Of a stretch of 64,000 nt of DNA, positions 22,905 through 35,400 are shown piece after piece. Below the pieces are notes generated by a model. The model was not told the DNA's origin and ran no database searches. It was given only the letters and a program-made list of their open reading frames with translations. Within the stretch, counting starts at the first letter, position 1, and the number at the start of each line of letters is the position of its first letter. The stretch is from Anadara kagoshimensis (taxonomy: Eukaryota; Mollusca; Bivalvia; Arcoida; Arcidae). The stretch spans positions 67,751,130-67,815,129 of the forward strand of contig CM037865.1 of the NCBI GenBank assembly GCA_021292105.1, read 5' to 3'. Both the position numbers and the translations under genes were made by a program.

Positions 22905-25047
22905 CTTTTTAGCCAAAGGCTCAGATGAGCTATTGCAATCTATCTTCGTCCGTCGTGCGTCGTCCGTCGTGCATCGTGTGTAAACTTTACATTTCAATCT
23001 TCTCCTCCGAAACTACTGGGCCATATTTGATGAAACTTGGTGATTATCATGCCTAGGTAACAGCTTTCAAAATTGTGTTCGGGATTTGGCCACGCCAAGC
23101 AAGATGGCCGCTGTTACTAAAAATAGCAAAAAGACAAAAAAATCTTCTTCTCTGAAACCAAAAGGTGCAGGCAAATTTTGATTGGATATTTGGATTCAGC
23201 ATACCTGGGAACATTAAAATTGTGTTTTTCATGAAAATTGGACGAAAAATAGGTTTCGCGTTTTTTGCGTAAAATTACGTAATTTTTAAAATGAGACATT
23301 TATTGTTATAACTTCATAACGGCTGAAGATAATTGTATGGAGTTTTCACTGTTGATCTTGTCTTGCAATTTTCTTCCAATTGATGTCAAGGTCGAAGCTC
23401 AAGGTCATGTCCCAGTTTTTGACCTTTGATAAAAATGCTATTTTTTTTAACATTTCTTGTGATAATGGTGTAGGATTTTCAGTTATTTGTAGGTATTGAC
23501 ATGACGATCATTTTGATACATAGATCAGGGTCATGGGTTCAAAGGTCAAGGTCACAGATGTCCAAGAATACCAAAATAGTTAATTATCTGCAAAACTATG
23601 AATTTTTTGTATGGGCATGTATATCAGAATATTGTAGGTAATGGCACAATGGTCATTTAGATATATGAATAAAGGTCATGGGTTCAAAGGTCAAGGTCAC
23701 AGATGTAAACAAGTACTGAAATGGTTAATTATCTCAAAAACTATAAACTTTTTGTATAGGCATGTATATTGGAATATTGTAGGTATTGGCCTAACGCTCA
23801 TTTTGATATATGAATGAAGGTCATAGGTTCAAAGGTCAAGATCAAAGACGCGAACAAATACTTAAATGGTTAATTATCTCAAAAACTATAAACTTTTTGT
23901 ATAGGTATGTATATTAGAATATTGTAGGTATTGGCCTAATGATCATTTTGATATATGAATGAAGGTCATAGGTTCAAAGGCCAAGGTCATAGCTGTGAAC
24001 AAATATTTAACTGGTTAATTATCTCAAAAACTAAATTTTTGGTATAGGCATGTATATTAGAATATTGTAGGCATTTGCACAACAATCATTTTGATATATG
24101 AATGAGGTTCAAAGGTCAAGGTCAATGATGCAAACTAATACTTAAATGGTTAATTATCTCAGAAACTATAAACTTTTTGTATAGGCATATATATTAGAAT
24201 ATTGTAGGTATTGGCCTATCGATCATTTTGATATATGAATGAAGGTCATAGGCTCAAAGGTCAAGGTCATAGATGCAAATGAATACTTAAATGGTTAATT
24301 ATCTCAAAACTATAAACTTTTTGTATAGGCATGTATATTGGAATATTGTAGGCATTTGCACAACAATCATTTTGATATATGAATGAAGGTCATAGGTTCA
24401 AAGGTCAAGGTCATAGATGCAAATGAATACTTACATGGTTAATTATCTCAAAAACTATAAACTTTTTGTATAGGCATGTATATTAGAATATTGTAGGTAT
24501 TGGCCTATCGATCATTTTGATTTATGAATGAAGGTCATAGGTTTAAAGGTCAAGGTCATAGATGCAAATGAATACTTAAATGGTTAATTATCTCAAAAAC
24601 TATAAACTTTTTGTATAGGCATGTATATTGGAATATTGTAGCCATTTGCACAACAGTCATTTTGATATATGAATGAAGGTCATAGGTTCAAAGGTCAAGG
24701 TCATAGATGCAAACGAATACTTAAATGGTTAATTATCTAAAAACTATAAACTCTTTGTATAGGCATGTATATTGGAATATTGTAGGTATTAGCCTAATGC
24801 ACATTTTAATATACAGATGTTTTAGCTGTTTATAAATAATATATAGTAGCTAGACTTTAAATATGTTATATATAGCATACTTATATAATAATTATTATAA
24901 TTAATTTGCAAAAATACTTGCATATTATTGGCCCTTACTGCTGAAAATTTTGATATTCTCTTTTATTAATGTCATTGACCATTGAACCTCTGCATAAGAT
25001 ATGTACTCTTCCTCAGGTGAGCCTTAAGGCCCATGGGCCTCTTGTTT
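22905..25047 (+). mobile_element. palindrome-ended non-autonomous element with 145-bp minisatellite, copy 1
   Basis: 5' part has AAAGGCTCAGATGAGCTATT then a CGTCCGTCGTGCGTCGTCCG run and CTTCTCCTCCGAAACTACTG. A minisatellite at about 23410-24800 follows. The 3' end is TCAGGTGAGCCTTAAGGCCC, then ATGGGCCTCTTGTTT. The GGCCCATGGGCC palindrome just before the end and the matching GAGCT/AGCTC subterminal repeats resemble molluscan pearl/Helitron-like non-autonomous elements. The class assignment is inference. Confidence 0.65.
23410..24800 (+). repeat. 145-bp minisatellite, about 9 diverged units
   Basis: Units share ACTATAAACTTTTTGTATAG, GCATGTATATTAGAATATTG, CATTTTGATATATGAATGAA and GGTTCAAAGGTCAAGGTCAT. 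About seven units keep an intact TCAAGGTCA. Divergence is greater than in the sister array at 27441-29400. Confidence 0.9.
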
Positions 25048-25662
25048 ATACAGAAAATCAAAAGCCCCCAAATTTTTTATCTAGTCCAGAGTTTACTGCA
25101 AAATCAAGAAAGACACAAATCAATATGCATCATTTCTATCGGCAGTTAGAGATTTTTTGGCATTATTTACAATACATGTCTGCATTACCCTCATCATAAA
25201 TGATCCATGGAAATTTGTCAATCCATGGCTGTTGAAACAATCGGACACTCTTGTCCTTATCATATTTAGTGTCTTTATTGTCTTGTGACTTTCTTTTCTG
25301 ATCACTGGAGCCCGATGCAGTCTGCTTGTTAGATGTGAAATTAAAGCTCAACAGGGACATATTTGAAGCAATTACAAGTGCTATAACTATCTAGATTTTT
25401 CTTTATAAATTGAACACTTGAACTGACTACCTAATGACTAACATTTCTTACAAACACTGTAATGATCAAGAATGGATGTAAACAACAACAGGGCAATGTG
25501 ACTACAGATGGTTTTTAAAGATTTTTTCAAGACAGTTGGAAATAAAATTCATAGGTCTTCTGAGTATTTAAGCGTGATGGGCTTTTCAGTAGATTTTTTG
25601 CCAAGTCCTGCTTGCCAAATTTCTAGTCCTGGGCGTCGGGCTAGAAGAATTTTCAACCCCTG

Positions 25663-26893
25663 CATGCGTGTTCGATAAAACTTGTATTTCGTCAAATCAG
25701 ATAGAAAAACTAGTCTTATGTTAGATAAAATAGTTTATCATAAAATTAATTCGGTCGAGTTTGTGTTTTGTAACTGGCGATCCCGATTTTACAACATTAT
25801 TGCCCTATGTTTATTTGAGTGAAATCCCATCAGATCCCATAAAATACGGTAATATCTCGGACGCTCATGGTTTGTAATTCGTACATCTTATTTGACAGAG
25901 TAATTGCCCTTTGTTTATTTGAGTGAAATATTTCTTACAGCACTAAGAACTTTAGTTCACAGGTATGAAGATAAGCCCATGGCTATTTAAAACTAGTCTG
26001 GGCCCCTTAATGTTTACACATCTTAGCTATTTATTATTATTACACTTATACTCCAAGCCCCAAAAATGTCACCCAAGTCAGGTTCTAAGCTATTTAAATA
26101 AGGCGGTCCAAAAGAAACTGAAATTCAATAGATTTAAATTGATAGTTGACCACATCCTGGTTTATGGACAGTAAATTGATTTAAAGCCTTTAGGGCAGTT
26201 TTAAGAACTGACTGGGGTACTTCAAATTCTAAATTCTCATTTTTACGCACAGAATCAAAGTACTGATGGTGTAGATTACCACTTAACTGATTGCCTTTTT
26301 GGAGGTGCATGTTTATTTCATTCATTTTACTTGAAACACAATATTGAAGTTAAAATATGACATATCACAGAAGTTAGAGAATTAGGTCAGACATGAATAT
26401 AAGTTTCCATATGCATAAAATGTATGTACCCCCAATATGAGATGCTACACATATCAATATGTATATCAGTCTTGACTGCATGGTGGGTCAATGATGTTAA
26501 AAAATTAGATTTGAAACAAATATAGACATTTTAAGGGCTTTTGAACTTCCAATTTTTTATATGTGCACCTTTATTTCCTTTGACAAAAATGATTATCGCA
26601 TAAAATAGTAATATACATGTAGGATTGACTTCATATGTAGATGCCTACATGTCAAAGATTCCACTAACAATTATTTGAATTACGTGTTTTCCAGCATCCT
26701 TTGTGTTATTAACACACACACGCACATGCACTCACACATCATCTATAAATAACCTCGTTGGACTATATGATCTTAAAATTTGTCAGCTATTGACAATAGA
26801 CATATCTAGACATTCTGCACAGTTTCCTCCGGATATCTGATTTCTGCCAATCCATAACTGATTGTCTCATTAAAAAACTATGACAGTAAACAT
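25663..26893. other. intergenic, no gene seen
   Basis: No supportable exon or RNA gene. A CA-rich microsatellite lies at about 26711-26738. Confidence 0.4.
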
Positions 26894-29500
26894 TTTTAGC
26901 TCACCTGACCGAAGGTCATGTGAGCTTATGGCATAGCGCAGCGTGTGTATGTGCGTGTGTGCGTGTGTGCGTCGTTAACACCTATTTTCGACTTCTCCTC
27001 TGAAACTACTAAACAGTTTTTAATGAAACTTTGTCAGAAGAATATATGGGCCGGTGCAATTCAGATTTGTTCGTGGCGTTGTCATGGCTACCATAACTAG
27101 GTCAAGGTGACCTAGGGTGCAAAAATCTTAAAAAATCTTCTTCTCCAAAAGTACTGATTGGAGAAAAAAACTGATGTGATATTTGGCTTCTCTAGGGTCT
27201 TAAGCCTATAGTTTGTTCATTTTGTAAAATTCGGATAAAAAATAGGTTACGCGTTTTTGCGTTTAATTTTGAAAAAATCGTAAAATAGCTTCAAATTGTT
27301 ATAACTTGACTATTTGACCAGATAATGATATGGGGTTTGCAGGTTTGACATCTTCTTGTTAGTATCTTCAAAATGAGGTCAAGGTCAATTGTAAAGGTCG
27401 TGACCTAATTTTTTTTACCTCTGATTTTAATTATTATCTCGAAAACTATAAACTTTTTGTATAGGCATGTATATTAGAATGTTGTAGGTATTGATACAAC
27501 GATCATTTTGATGTATAGAAAAAGATCATGGGTTCAAAGGTCAAGGTCACAGATGCGAAACAATACCGAAATGGTTAATTATCTCGAAAACTATAAATAT
27601 TTTGTATAGGCATGTATATTAGAATGTTGTAGGTATTGATACAACGATCATTTTGATGTATAGAAAAAGGTCATGGGTTCAAAGGTCAAGGTCACAGATG
27701 CGAAACAATACTGAAATGGTTAATTATCTCGAAAACTATAAACTTTTTGTATAGGCATGTATATTAGAATGTTGTAGGTATTGATACAACGATCATTTTG
27801 ATGTATAAAAAAAGATCATGGGTTCAAAGGTCAAGGTCACAGATGCGAAACAATACTGAAATGGTTAATTATCTCGAAAACTATAAACATTTTGTATAGG
27901 CATGTATATTAGAATGTTGTAGGTATTGATACAACGATCATTTTGATGTATAGAAAAAGATCATGGGTTCAAAGGTCAAGGTCACAGATGCGAATCAATA
28001 CTGAAATGGTTAATTATCTCGAAAACTATAAACTTTTTGTATAGGCATGTATATTAGAATGTTGTAGGTATTGATACAACGATCATTTTGATGTATAGAA
28101 AAAGGTCATGGGTTCAAAGGTCAAGGTCACAGATGCGAAACAATACCGAAATGGTTAATTTATATCTTGAAAACTATAAACTTTTTGTATAAGCATGTAT
28201 ATTAGAATGTTGTAGGTATTGATACAACGATCATTTTGATGTATAGAAAAAGGTCATGGGTTCAAAGGTCAAGGTCACAGATGCGAAACAATACCGAAAT
28301 GGTTAATTATCTCGAAAACTATAAACTTTTTGTATAGGCATGTATATTAGAATGTTGTAGGTATTGATACAACGATCATTTTGATGTATAGAAAAAGGTC
28401 ATGGGTTCAAAGGTCAAGGTCACAGATGCGAAACAATACCGAAATTTTTAATTATCTTGAAAACTCTAAGCTTTTTGTATAGGCATGTATATTAGAATGT
28501 TGTAGGTATTGATACAACAATCATTTTGATGTATAAAAAAAGATCATGGGTTCAAAGGTCAAGGTCACAGATGCGAAACAATACCGAAATGGTTAATTAT
28601 CTCAAAAACTATAAGCTTTTTGTATAGGCATGTATATTAGAATGTTGTAGGTATTGATACAACAATCATTTTGATGTATAGAAAAAGGTCATGGGTTCAA
28701 AGGTCAAGGTCACAGATGCGAAACAATACCGAAATGGTTAATTATCTCGAAAACTATAAGCTTTTTGTATAGGCATGTATATTAGAATGTTGTAGGTATT
28801 GATACAACAATCATTTTGATGTATAGAAAAAGGTCATGGGTTCAAAGGTCAAGGTCACAGATGCAAAACAATACAGAAATTTTTAATTATCTTGAAAACT
28901 ATAAACTTTTTGTATAGGCATGTATATTAGAATGTTGTAGGTATTGATACAACAATCATTTTGATGTATAGAAAAAGATCATGGGTTCAAAGGTCAAGGT
29001 CACAGATGCGAAACAATACCGAAATGGTTAATTATCTCGAAAACTGTAAACTTTTTGTATAGGCATGTATATCAGAATGTTGTAGGTATTGATACAACAA
29101 TCATTTTGATGTATAGAAAAAGGTCAAGGGTTCAAAGGTCAAGGTCACAGATGCAAAACAATACCGAAATGGTTAATTATCTTGAAAACTATAAACTTTT
29201 TGTATAGGCATGTATATTAGAATGTTGTAGGTATTGATACAATGATCATTTTGATGTATAGAAAAAGGTCATGGGTTCAGAGGTCAAGGTCACAGATATG
29301 AAACAATACTGAAATGGTTAATTATCTCAATAACTATAAACTTTTTGTATAGGCATGTATACTAGAATGTTGTAGGTATTGATACAACGGTTATCATGAT
29401 GTAAAAAAAGTTGTTGGAGTTTAATATTTATGTTTTCTTTAAATCTATCAGCTAGCCATTAGTTATCAGGTGAGCGTATCAGGCCCATGGGCCTCTTGTT
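26894..29500 (+). mobile_element. palindrome-ended non-autonomous element with 145-bp minisatellite, copy 2
   Basis: Starts TTTTAGCTCACCTGACCGAA with a GCTCACCTGACC/GGTCATGTGAGC hairpin, then a GT-rich stretch and CTTCTCCTCTGAAACTACTA. Ends TATCAGGTGAGCGTATCAGG followed by CCCATGGGCCTCTTGTTTT. The AGCTCACCTGA start and TCAGGTGAGC near the end are inverted. Same family as 22905-25047 but with far more uniform internal units, so the array was amplified or homogenised more recently. Confidence 0.7.
27441..29400 (+). repeat. 145-bp minisatellite, about 13.5 near-identical units
   Basis: Successive GAAAACTATA starts at 27441 and 27586 give the 145-bp period. It continues to about 29400, with one small insertion near 28157. 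Each full unit holds GGTTCAAAGGTCAAGGTCAC, so 13 copies of TCAAGGTCA are spaced one per unit. Confidence 0.95.
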
Positions 29501-29513
29501 TTCTACTCAAATC

Positions 29514-30250
29514 GCCACGGTAGCTCAGTTGTTAGAGGGCTCTCTCCATAAATGGGAGGTATTGGATTCCAAACCCAAGACTTGGAGGTGGGTAGTGGCT
29601 GTTCTTTTGCCAAGCACTCAGCATTACGAAATAAAAGTCATGTTTATTTGTGATAGGAACTTAGGCCTCATGTCACAGTAGACGTGACATCAGGGGCGTA
29701 GCCAGAAAAGAATGAATGTGCAAGTCTGATGGCAAAGACATCACACTCGTGTGTAGACGCCTTCACTCTGAGTGGAAGGGGTCGGAGAAATTTTTGAAAA
29801 TATGGAACCAATATCTGAATTCTTATAGGGCCTCGATTTAATTCATCTTTCTCCTGGGTCTGGGTATTTGGGTTTACATGCGTTTGGCTTATCACTACTA
29901 GACTAAGAGTGAGGCGAAATTTGTGGCTATGTTTTTGATTTGAAAAATATCTTTGTGAATAATTTATTCTTTAAATGATTCAAAGAAAAAATAATAATCC
30001 ACTGTTTGTAACTTTCACAATATAATTATTTTGTTTGTCATTTGTACCAAATGGCTGATTGGATTAATGTTTTTAAAACATATTTTTAAAAGATCATGCG
30101 CAAGCACAGGATTATTTGCTAATATGCACGCTACGACACTGGACATGATAAAGAACCCTAGGCCTGCGTAATAATGCCATCAGTGCAACATACAGACACG
30201 ATTTCTACACCTTTGTCGATAGCTGCCGATGTCTAGATATAAGTGGAAAT
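29514..30250 (+). mobile_element. tRNA-derived SINE (family A), split by a MITE
   Basis: Head CCACGGTAGCTCAGTTGTTA matches a tRNA A box. GGATTCCAAACCC is a worn B box. The body has TAGTGGCTGTTCTTTTGCCA and AGCACTCAGCATTACGAAAT; the tail AGATATAAGTGGAA is near 30250. The body stops at GTGACAT (29690) and resumes with GACATGATAAAGAACCC at 30142, either side of the element 29691-30141. Confidence 0.85.
29691..30141. mobile_element. hAT-like MITE inserted in the SINE, 5-bp target duplication
   Basis: Left end CAGGGGCGTAGCCAG, right end CACGCTACGACACTG. These are imperfect inverted repeats sharing the GTAGC/GCTAC core. Flanking GACAT on both sides (29686-29690, 30142-30146) is a 5-bp target duplication. 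The split SINE independently confirms the boundaries. No transposase. Confidence 0.85.
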
Positions 30251-32148
30251 TATAATTGTAAAAACAATAAAACTTTGCTAATGTGACCATTTGTATACAG
30301 ACCACCTGTCTTTTAAGACCACTGTTTTATGGGCAATTGCTTTATATTTCAACCAAAAAAGAACATCTGTATATTAGCCAATTGTCTAAAGAAGTCCTAA
30401 AGGTCGTTTTTATATGTAGGTTTTAATGTCTGTTACCTTTACATTTGTTTTGAAAATTGTGTTACATATTGAATAAATACTTTTCCTAAAAAAAATTAAA
30501 TCTGAAATGAGTTTAAAGTGTTACCTGTGTAACAGTAAAATATATCAATGGTCAACTTTAAATGTTTATTTAAATCCTAGTTAGGAGAGATGTATTGTCA
30601 TCAAATGACCACTGAAGGTAAAGGGTTAAATGTAGCATGAAATTGATTTTTACACGCCCCTTTTTCAGAGTTGGGGCCTGTCGTATAAGTGTATTACAAC
30701 TTTTCTGAACTCAGAATAGTTAAGCTTCATCCCAGAGTTCATGTTTTTACCCTCACTCAGTATACAAGTATACACAATACTCCATTATGAAGGAATTAGT
30801 ATCACTTGTGGTGATGCCTTGTTATTTTTTATTTTGAATGAGCAATCATATATATCTGTTAGATAAACATCAAACCATAAAGAGGTTTCGTAATTTCAGA
30901 GTGCATAACACACCTGTACCTTTGTCAAGATTCATTCCCTTATGTCAAGGCAGTCAGTATTGGGATATCATAATGCAGCAAAATGGAGTGCCTTGAGAAT
31001 ATCTCTGCAAACTGACAAACTTTCTCACAATAGGACTTGTAGGATATAAATCTAGGTGATGGAAGGCTGTGATCAATGTTTTAGGCCATACTAACCCAGA
31101 CCTTGGCAAACAAATGCTGTAGACATAGTTTTTCTATTCACAAGAGTGATTATTAATAACAAAGATTTTACTCAATACTAAATAAAATAGTTTTATGTAT
31201 AGTAAATAATTAGACTCTGTAGTTTACAATCCTATAACAATGTGTTTATGTATTTTTCTCACAACTCTTATTTAATTAATGAATTAGAACCATTAAATGA
31301 ATCTTATCAGTTTTAATTTGCCCACCATATTGTGGAGATAAACATGCTGAGGAAATACAGATACAAACAGAATTGATTTTAAAGAGTAATTAATAATAAT
31401 AATTATAAAGCTACGATAAGATGGATGTGTAATTAGACAGGTGTGTTGGGAGGGTTATTACATTGTAATTATGTTTTATATAACGATGTATTCTGACTAC
31501 GTTATATAACTGACAGTGATGTATTTGTTATGTTGATGATGTATTGTTTTATCTAAATTTGTGATTAAAACAGGAATGTTACTTTTTAATCATTGAAAAT
31601 TGAAAACTTGTTGGCAATTCATCAACCAGAAATGTTTTATCGTTATTAGCTTGGGTTATTATTTGTGATTAGAGTATTTAAACATTGTTATGAGAGGGAA
31701 ATGAATGACTAAAGAATGTTGCTGACATAAAGGACAGAGGAATGCCGACATTGAGAACTATGGGGTGCTTATGATTATATGCCATAATATTTACTTCTTT
31801 TTAAGGTGTGGGGAAATGGCATTATGATTAATGATGTCATAAATGTTGAGTTGAAGAAAAATTAAACATGTTATTGTATTAAAAATACACATACAGCTGT
31901 CCTTTTTAGACAAGAATGTTGGGGTACATCAATCTAGTGGTTCCAGATTGAAAGTGAATCACAATGGGAACAAACTACCAGTGAATTCCACCACAGCTTC
32001 AGTAATAAAAGTCAATAGTGGTTTCTAGTCAGTTTACAATCTTGGTTCATAATTACCAGGAGTTCCCATGTTGTGCAGAACCTTTTCATGCTGAGGCAAA
32101 GTTACTCTTGAAAACTAATTAATGTATTTTGTATTTTTGTATTTTTAG
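30251..32148. other. region upstream of the Popeye gene, no exon identified
   Basis: 30290-30420 resembles repeat R2 (GACCACCTGTCTTTTAAGAC). The rest is AT-rich, and I could not identify the 5' coding exon or promoter of the Popeye gene here. The missing start exon may lie here, further upstream, or be too short to see. Confidence 0.35.
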
Positions 32149-32404
32149 AGTTTATTGTCATATGATGTTATACAGGACACACCAGATAAAGCTGTAAATG
32201 CAGTAGTGGTGAATCATGGCTACTTGAATTTTGTAAATGAATCCTTTCTGAACTCTAACTGGACAGATGTTGTGATTGGTTGTTTTACCTGGACAACTAA
32301 CAACCACTTCCTGTTTCAGTTAGCCAATTGTGTGGTGTTTATAGGGCTTCTGGCACCAGCAGGAAAACATGGGGTGTTGTTTATGCATAGCAGTTTTGTA
32401 ATAG
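32149..32404 (+). CDS. popdc: Popeye exon: N-terminal ectodomain and first TM segments
   Basis: Acceptor TTTTTAG at 32148 (an alternative AG two bases on would shift the frame), donor G|GTAAGA, phase 1. Encodes SLLSYDVIQDTPDKAV, then sequons, then TM1 and most of TM2 (ending HSSFVIG). The first Met in this exon lies inside TM2, so it is not the start exon. Confidence 0.85.
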
Positions 32405-35400
32405 GTAAGATGGATGTTTAAACATCAGCATTTAAATGACTTTTTATTTTGAACTTTTCTTAATTTTTCACTTTGAATTTGCATTGTAACACAACATAAT
32501 TAAATCATCAAGCAACTAAGTCAGGTTTGATAGTTACAGGGAAAATTTACTTGCCTGACAAGTGTGACATAGCAGAAGACATAAGGTCTTTGACACTGTT
32601 TGTATCTTTGTCATACAGTAGTCATCTACATTGGTTAAAGCTATTTTCAAACCTTTTGTTTTGTATTCAAAACTATGCAATAGAAAATCAAAAATTTGAT
32701 TTGGTAAACATTTAATCATGGACCATATTGCAGTCATTAAATTTTCAAAGAAAATGGAAGAGGATGCCCTTGACCTGGGATCAAAATTAATTAGCTTATC
32801 AATGACGCTTTTCAGGTGCTAGAACTTTTACCTGGCTGCGCCATTCTGGCTTCAACAAGATAAGTGTCCAAAATGAAAAAAAAAATGTTGTACAACAGCA
32901 GGTGTTATCAGAAGCGGCATAAGAAAAGGAGGAGAAAAATTCTAGGAGTTGTACCCCTTTGAAATTTTGACCATGTTTTTTCTTATTTGCCCAACTTCTC
33001 CAACACTACTGAACTAAATGGGACACATTATGGACAAAAGGCTTATTTGTTTTCCTTGCACATGATATTACTTTAATATTTTATGTCCCTTTGTATCTTG
33101 CCATCATCGATATCTTTACCAACAGTTTAAATGTAAAACAAACCTTGCTAGCTACATGTAGTAGTTATATTCTATTTCTCTGTAGGATTCCTGTTACTGT
33201 CTATATGGGCGTGGGTCATCTTGTGTGCTCCGGACTTCTTCTCCTGGAATTTCGCTTTTATGGTTATCAATGCAATACAGATGTTATTTTTAATGTACAA
33301 CATACGACCAATCAAATTTTGTGATGAGTTGGAGGATGTGTATGTCTCTGTATTTCAGCCACTCAGATTACCAAGGTAACCAATTAATTTGTGAAAATAA
33401 CAATTATTCATTTTAAGTTTGTAAATTTGTAAAACTCGGAGTTGTGTTCAATTCTGGGATTGTATTTTCAAGCGTTTCGGCCATGAAATTGAATGTGCAA
33501 TAAAATGAAACTTAGTCGCTGCATAATATGTATACTATGTGACGTAATTGTGTACTATGTCATTGATATCCTCTTTGTTCAAGTGCATATCCTCTGGGCG
33601 GACTTAAAGGCATGTTTGATAATCTTGAAAAAATTGCAACATGCATTAGAGAAGCTATCTAATTTGTTGAGGACAATTACTATAGACTCAGTGGTTTGTT
33701 TCCTAAAATTACTACTGAATAAAGGTAGTTTTCCCTTGAAAAAAAAACTAAATTTTCCCAATTTAATCACTAAAATTTCAAAGAAGATCCTTAACTGTTG
33801 CAAGCATCTCATTATGCAAATACTAATCTTCATGTTGCTTCACATGATATATATTTAGAATGACTTTGTGTTTGATTTTAGGCGATTATTTAGGAAGATA
33901 GTGTCTCCAGACTGTTGTACAATGGCTACATTACATGAAGGTGAAGCGTACGCCACACAGGGTATTAGTAAGACAGACAAACTGGGATTACTTATAAGTG
34001 GAAGGTGTAGTGTAGTATGTTATATAGCCTATTTCACTGTGTCTTAATTCATATCCACTTTGAACAAAATTGACATCCCTCTTCTCTCTAAAATATCGAA
34101 GTTAAATCTAATAAGATTTTTTTGCAGTTCTGTATCTGGGTAATTTTATTTATATGTTTGAATAAGTTGCACAGAGTTCAAACTTTACGATTTGTATCAT
34201 TCTGTTTTCAATTGTACTTTTGTGATCACATTTTCTGAAGTATACCATCTTATGGATCATGTGGGTCACAGTTCATGTGTATCAAGGTTCATGTGAATTA
34301 CGGAGCATGTGGATCACATTGTATTATACTATCTTAATTAATACATGTAATATTGTAGTCAGTGCTAGGAAGTATGTATGATTACTCTGTGTCTCTGGTT
34401 TTCTTTGGATTTTTTAATGTCTACACATTGAATCTAACAGTCCTCAGGGCTCATAACTAACGCTTGCAAACTCGCAAAATGCAAGTTAAAATAAGTTTTT
34501 AGCAAGTTAAAAAAACCATAGCTCGATTTATTTTGCAAGTTCCATTTCCCTTTGTCAATTTCCGATGAATTGTCAATACACTCTGTGTTGTTAAAGCTCT
34601 TCATATGGAGCTGTATATAATACAAACGTTGTGGGGATCTTTCATTCGATTTCGTTAGCACTCGGGGTTTTAGCATGGTCTATTAGCCATAAAGTCAAGC
34701 CATATATATATACTCATCGTGTTTCCTATTACCATTGTTAATTTCTGCATAGCAACGTGATGGCCACATTACAAAATTTTTAAAGTGAAATTCAACAGAC
34801 GTCGATGACCAGCGCCATGCATCACAATTGACAAAATCGAAAATATAATGGTACTTGTCTAAAAACTCTCCTGTTATCAGCCCAGTCCTTCCAACATGGT
34901 GCCAAAAGGTTTATTTTTACTCTACCTAATACTGTTGAATTGTGTCTGTATATCCTGCAAGTAAGTTTGCTATTTTAGTAAGTAAGATTTTTGTCACTCA
35001 CAAAAATCTGCAAGTGGTTAAAAAAGTTAGTTTTGAGCCCTGGTCATGATCTTTTAAGTTCAGTTATTTTAAATGTGGTTTATTTACCTATGCCAATTAA
35101 CCAATATTTTGTGTTTGAAATTTGCTCAAATGCATTACCATATTTAATGTTCTACAATTTGCATTGCATTTTGTAAGAGGGTGCCTGAATAAGGTGCTGA
35201 CCTAGGAAAATTACAAGAAAAGTTAAGAGACTGTTATTTCAGACTGGTATTTCAAACTTTTTTTGTAATTTTATATAAAATTACAGCTTTATGTAATAAT
35301 GCGACTTATAAAATGTATAATTTACTATATTTTCATTGCAGAATGAATGTGTTTAACCATAATAACTTATTACATCAAATAGCTGAGAAGGAATTTATTG

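Larger units (their letters stand above)
22865..25662. mobile_element. CAGGGGTTGAAAATT hAT-like element hosting a nested repeat
   Basis: Terminal inverted repeats CAGGGGTTGAAAATT (from 22865) and its complement ending at 25662. A second shared block, GCCCAGGACT, sits inside each end. Direct CATGC abuts both outer ends (22860-22864 and 25663-25667), a 5-bp target duplication. No transposase. Most of the interior is a nested element (about 22905-25047). Confidence 0.75.

Noticed and set aside
22798-22997. Overlapping open frames on both strands around 22.9 kb
   Set aside because: Result of the palindrome and CGTCCGTCGT repeat; no protein signature.
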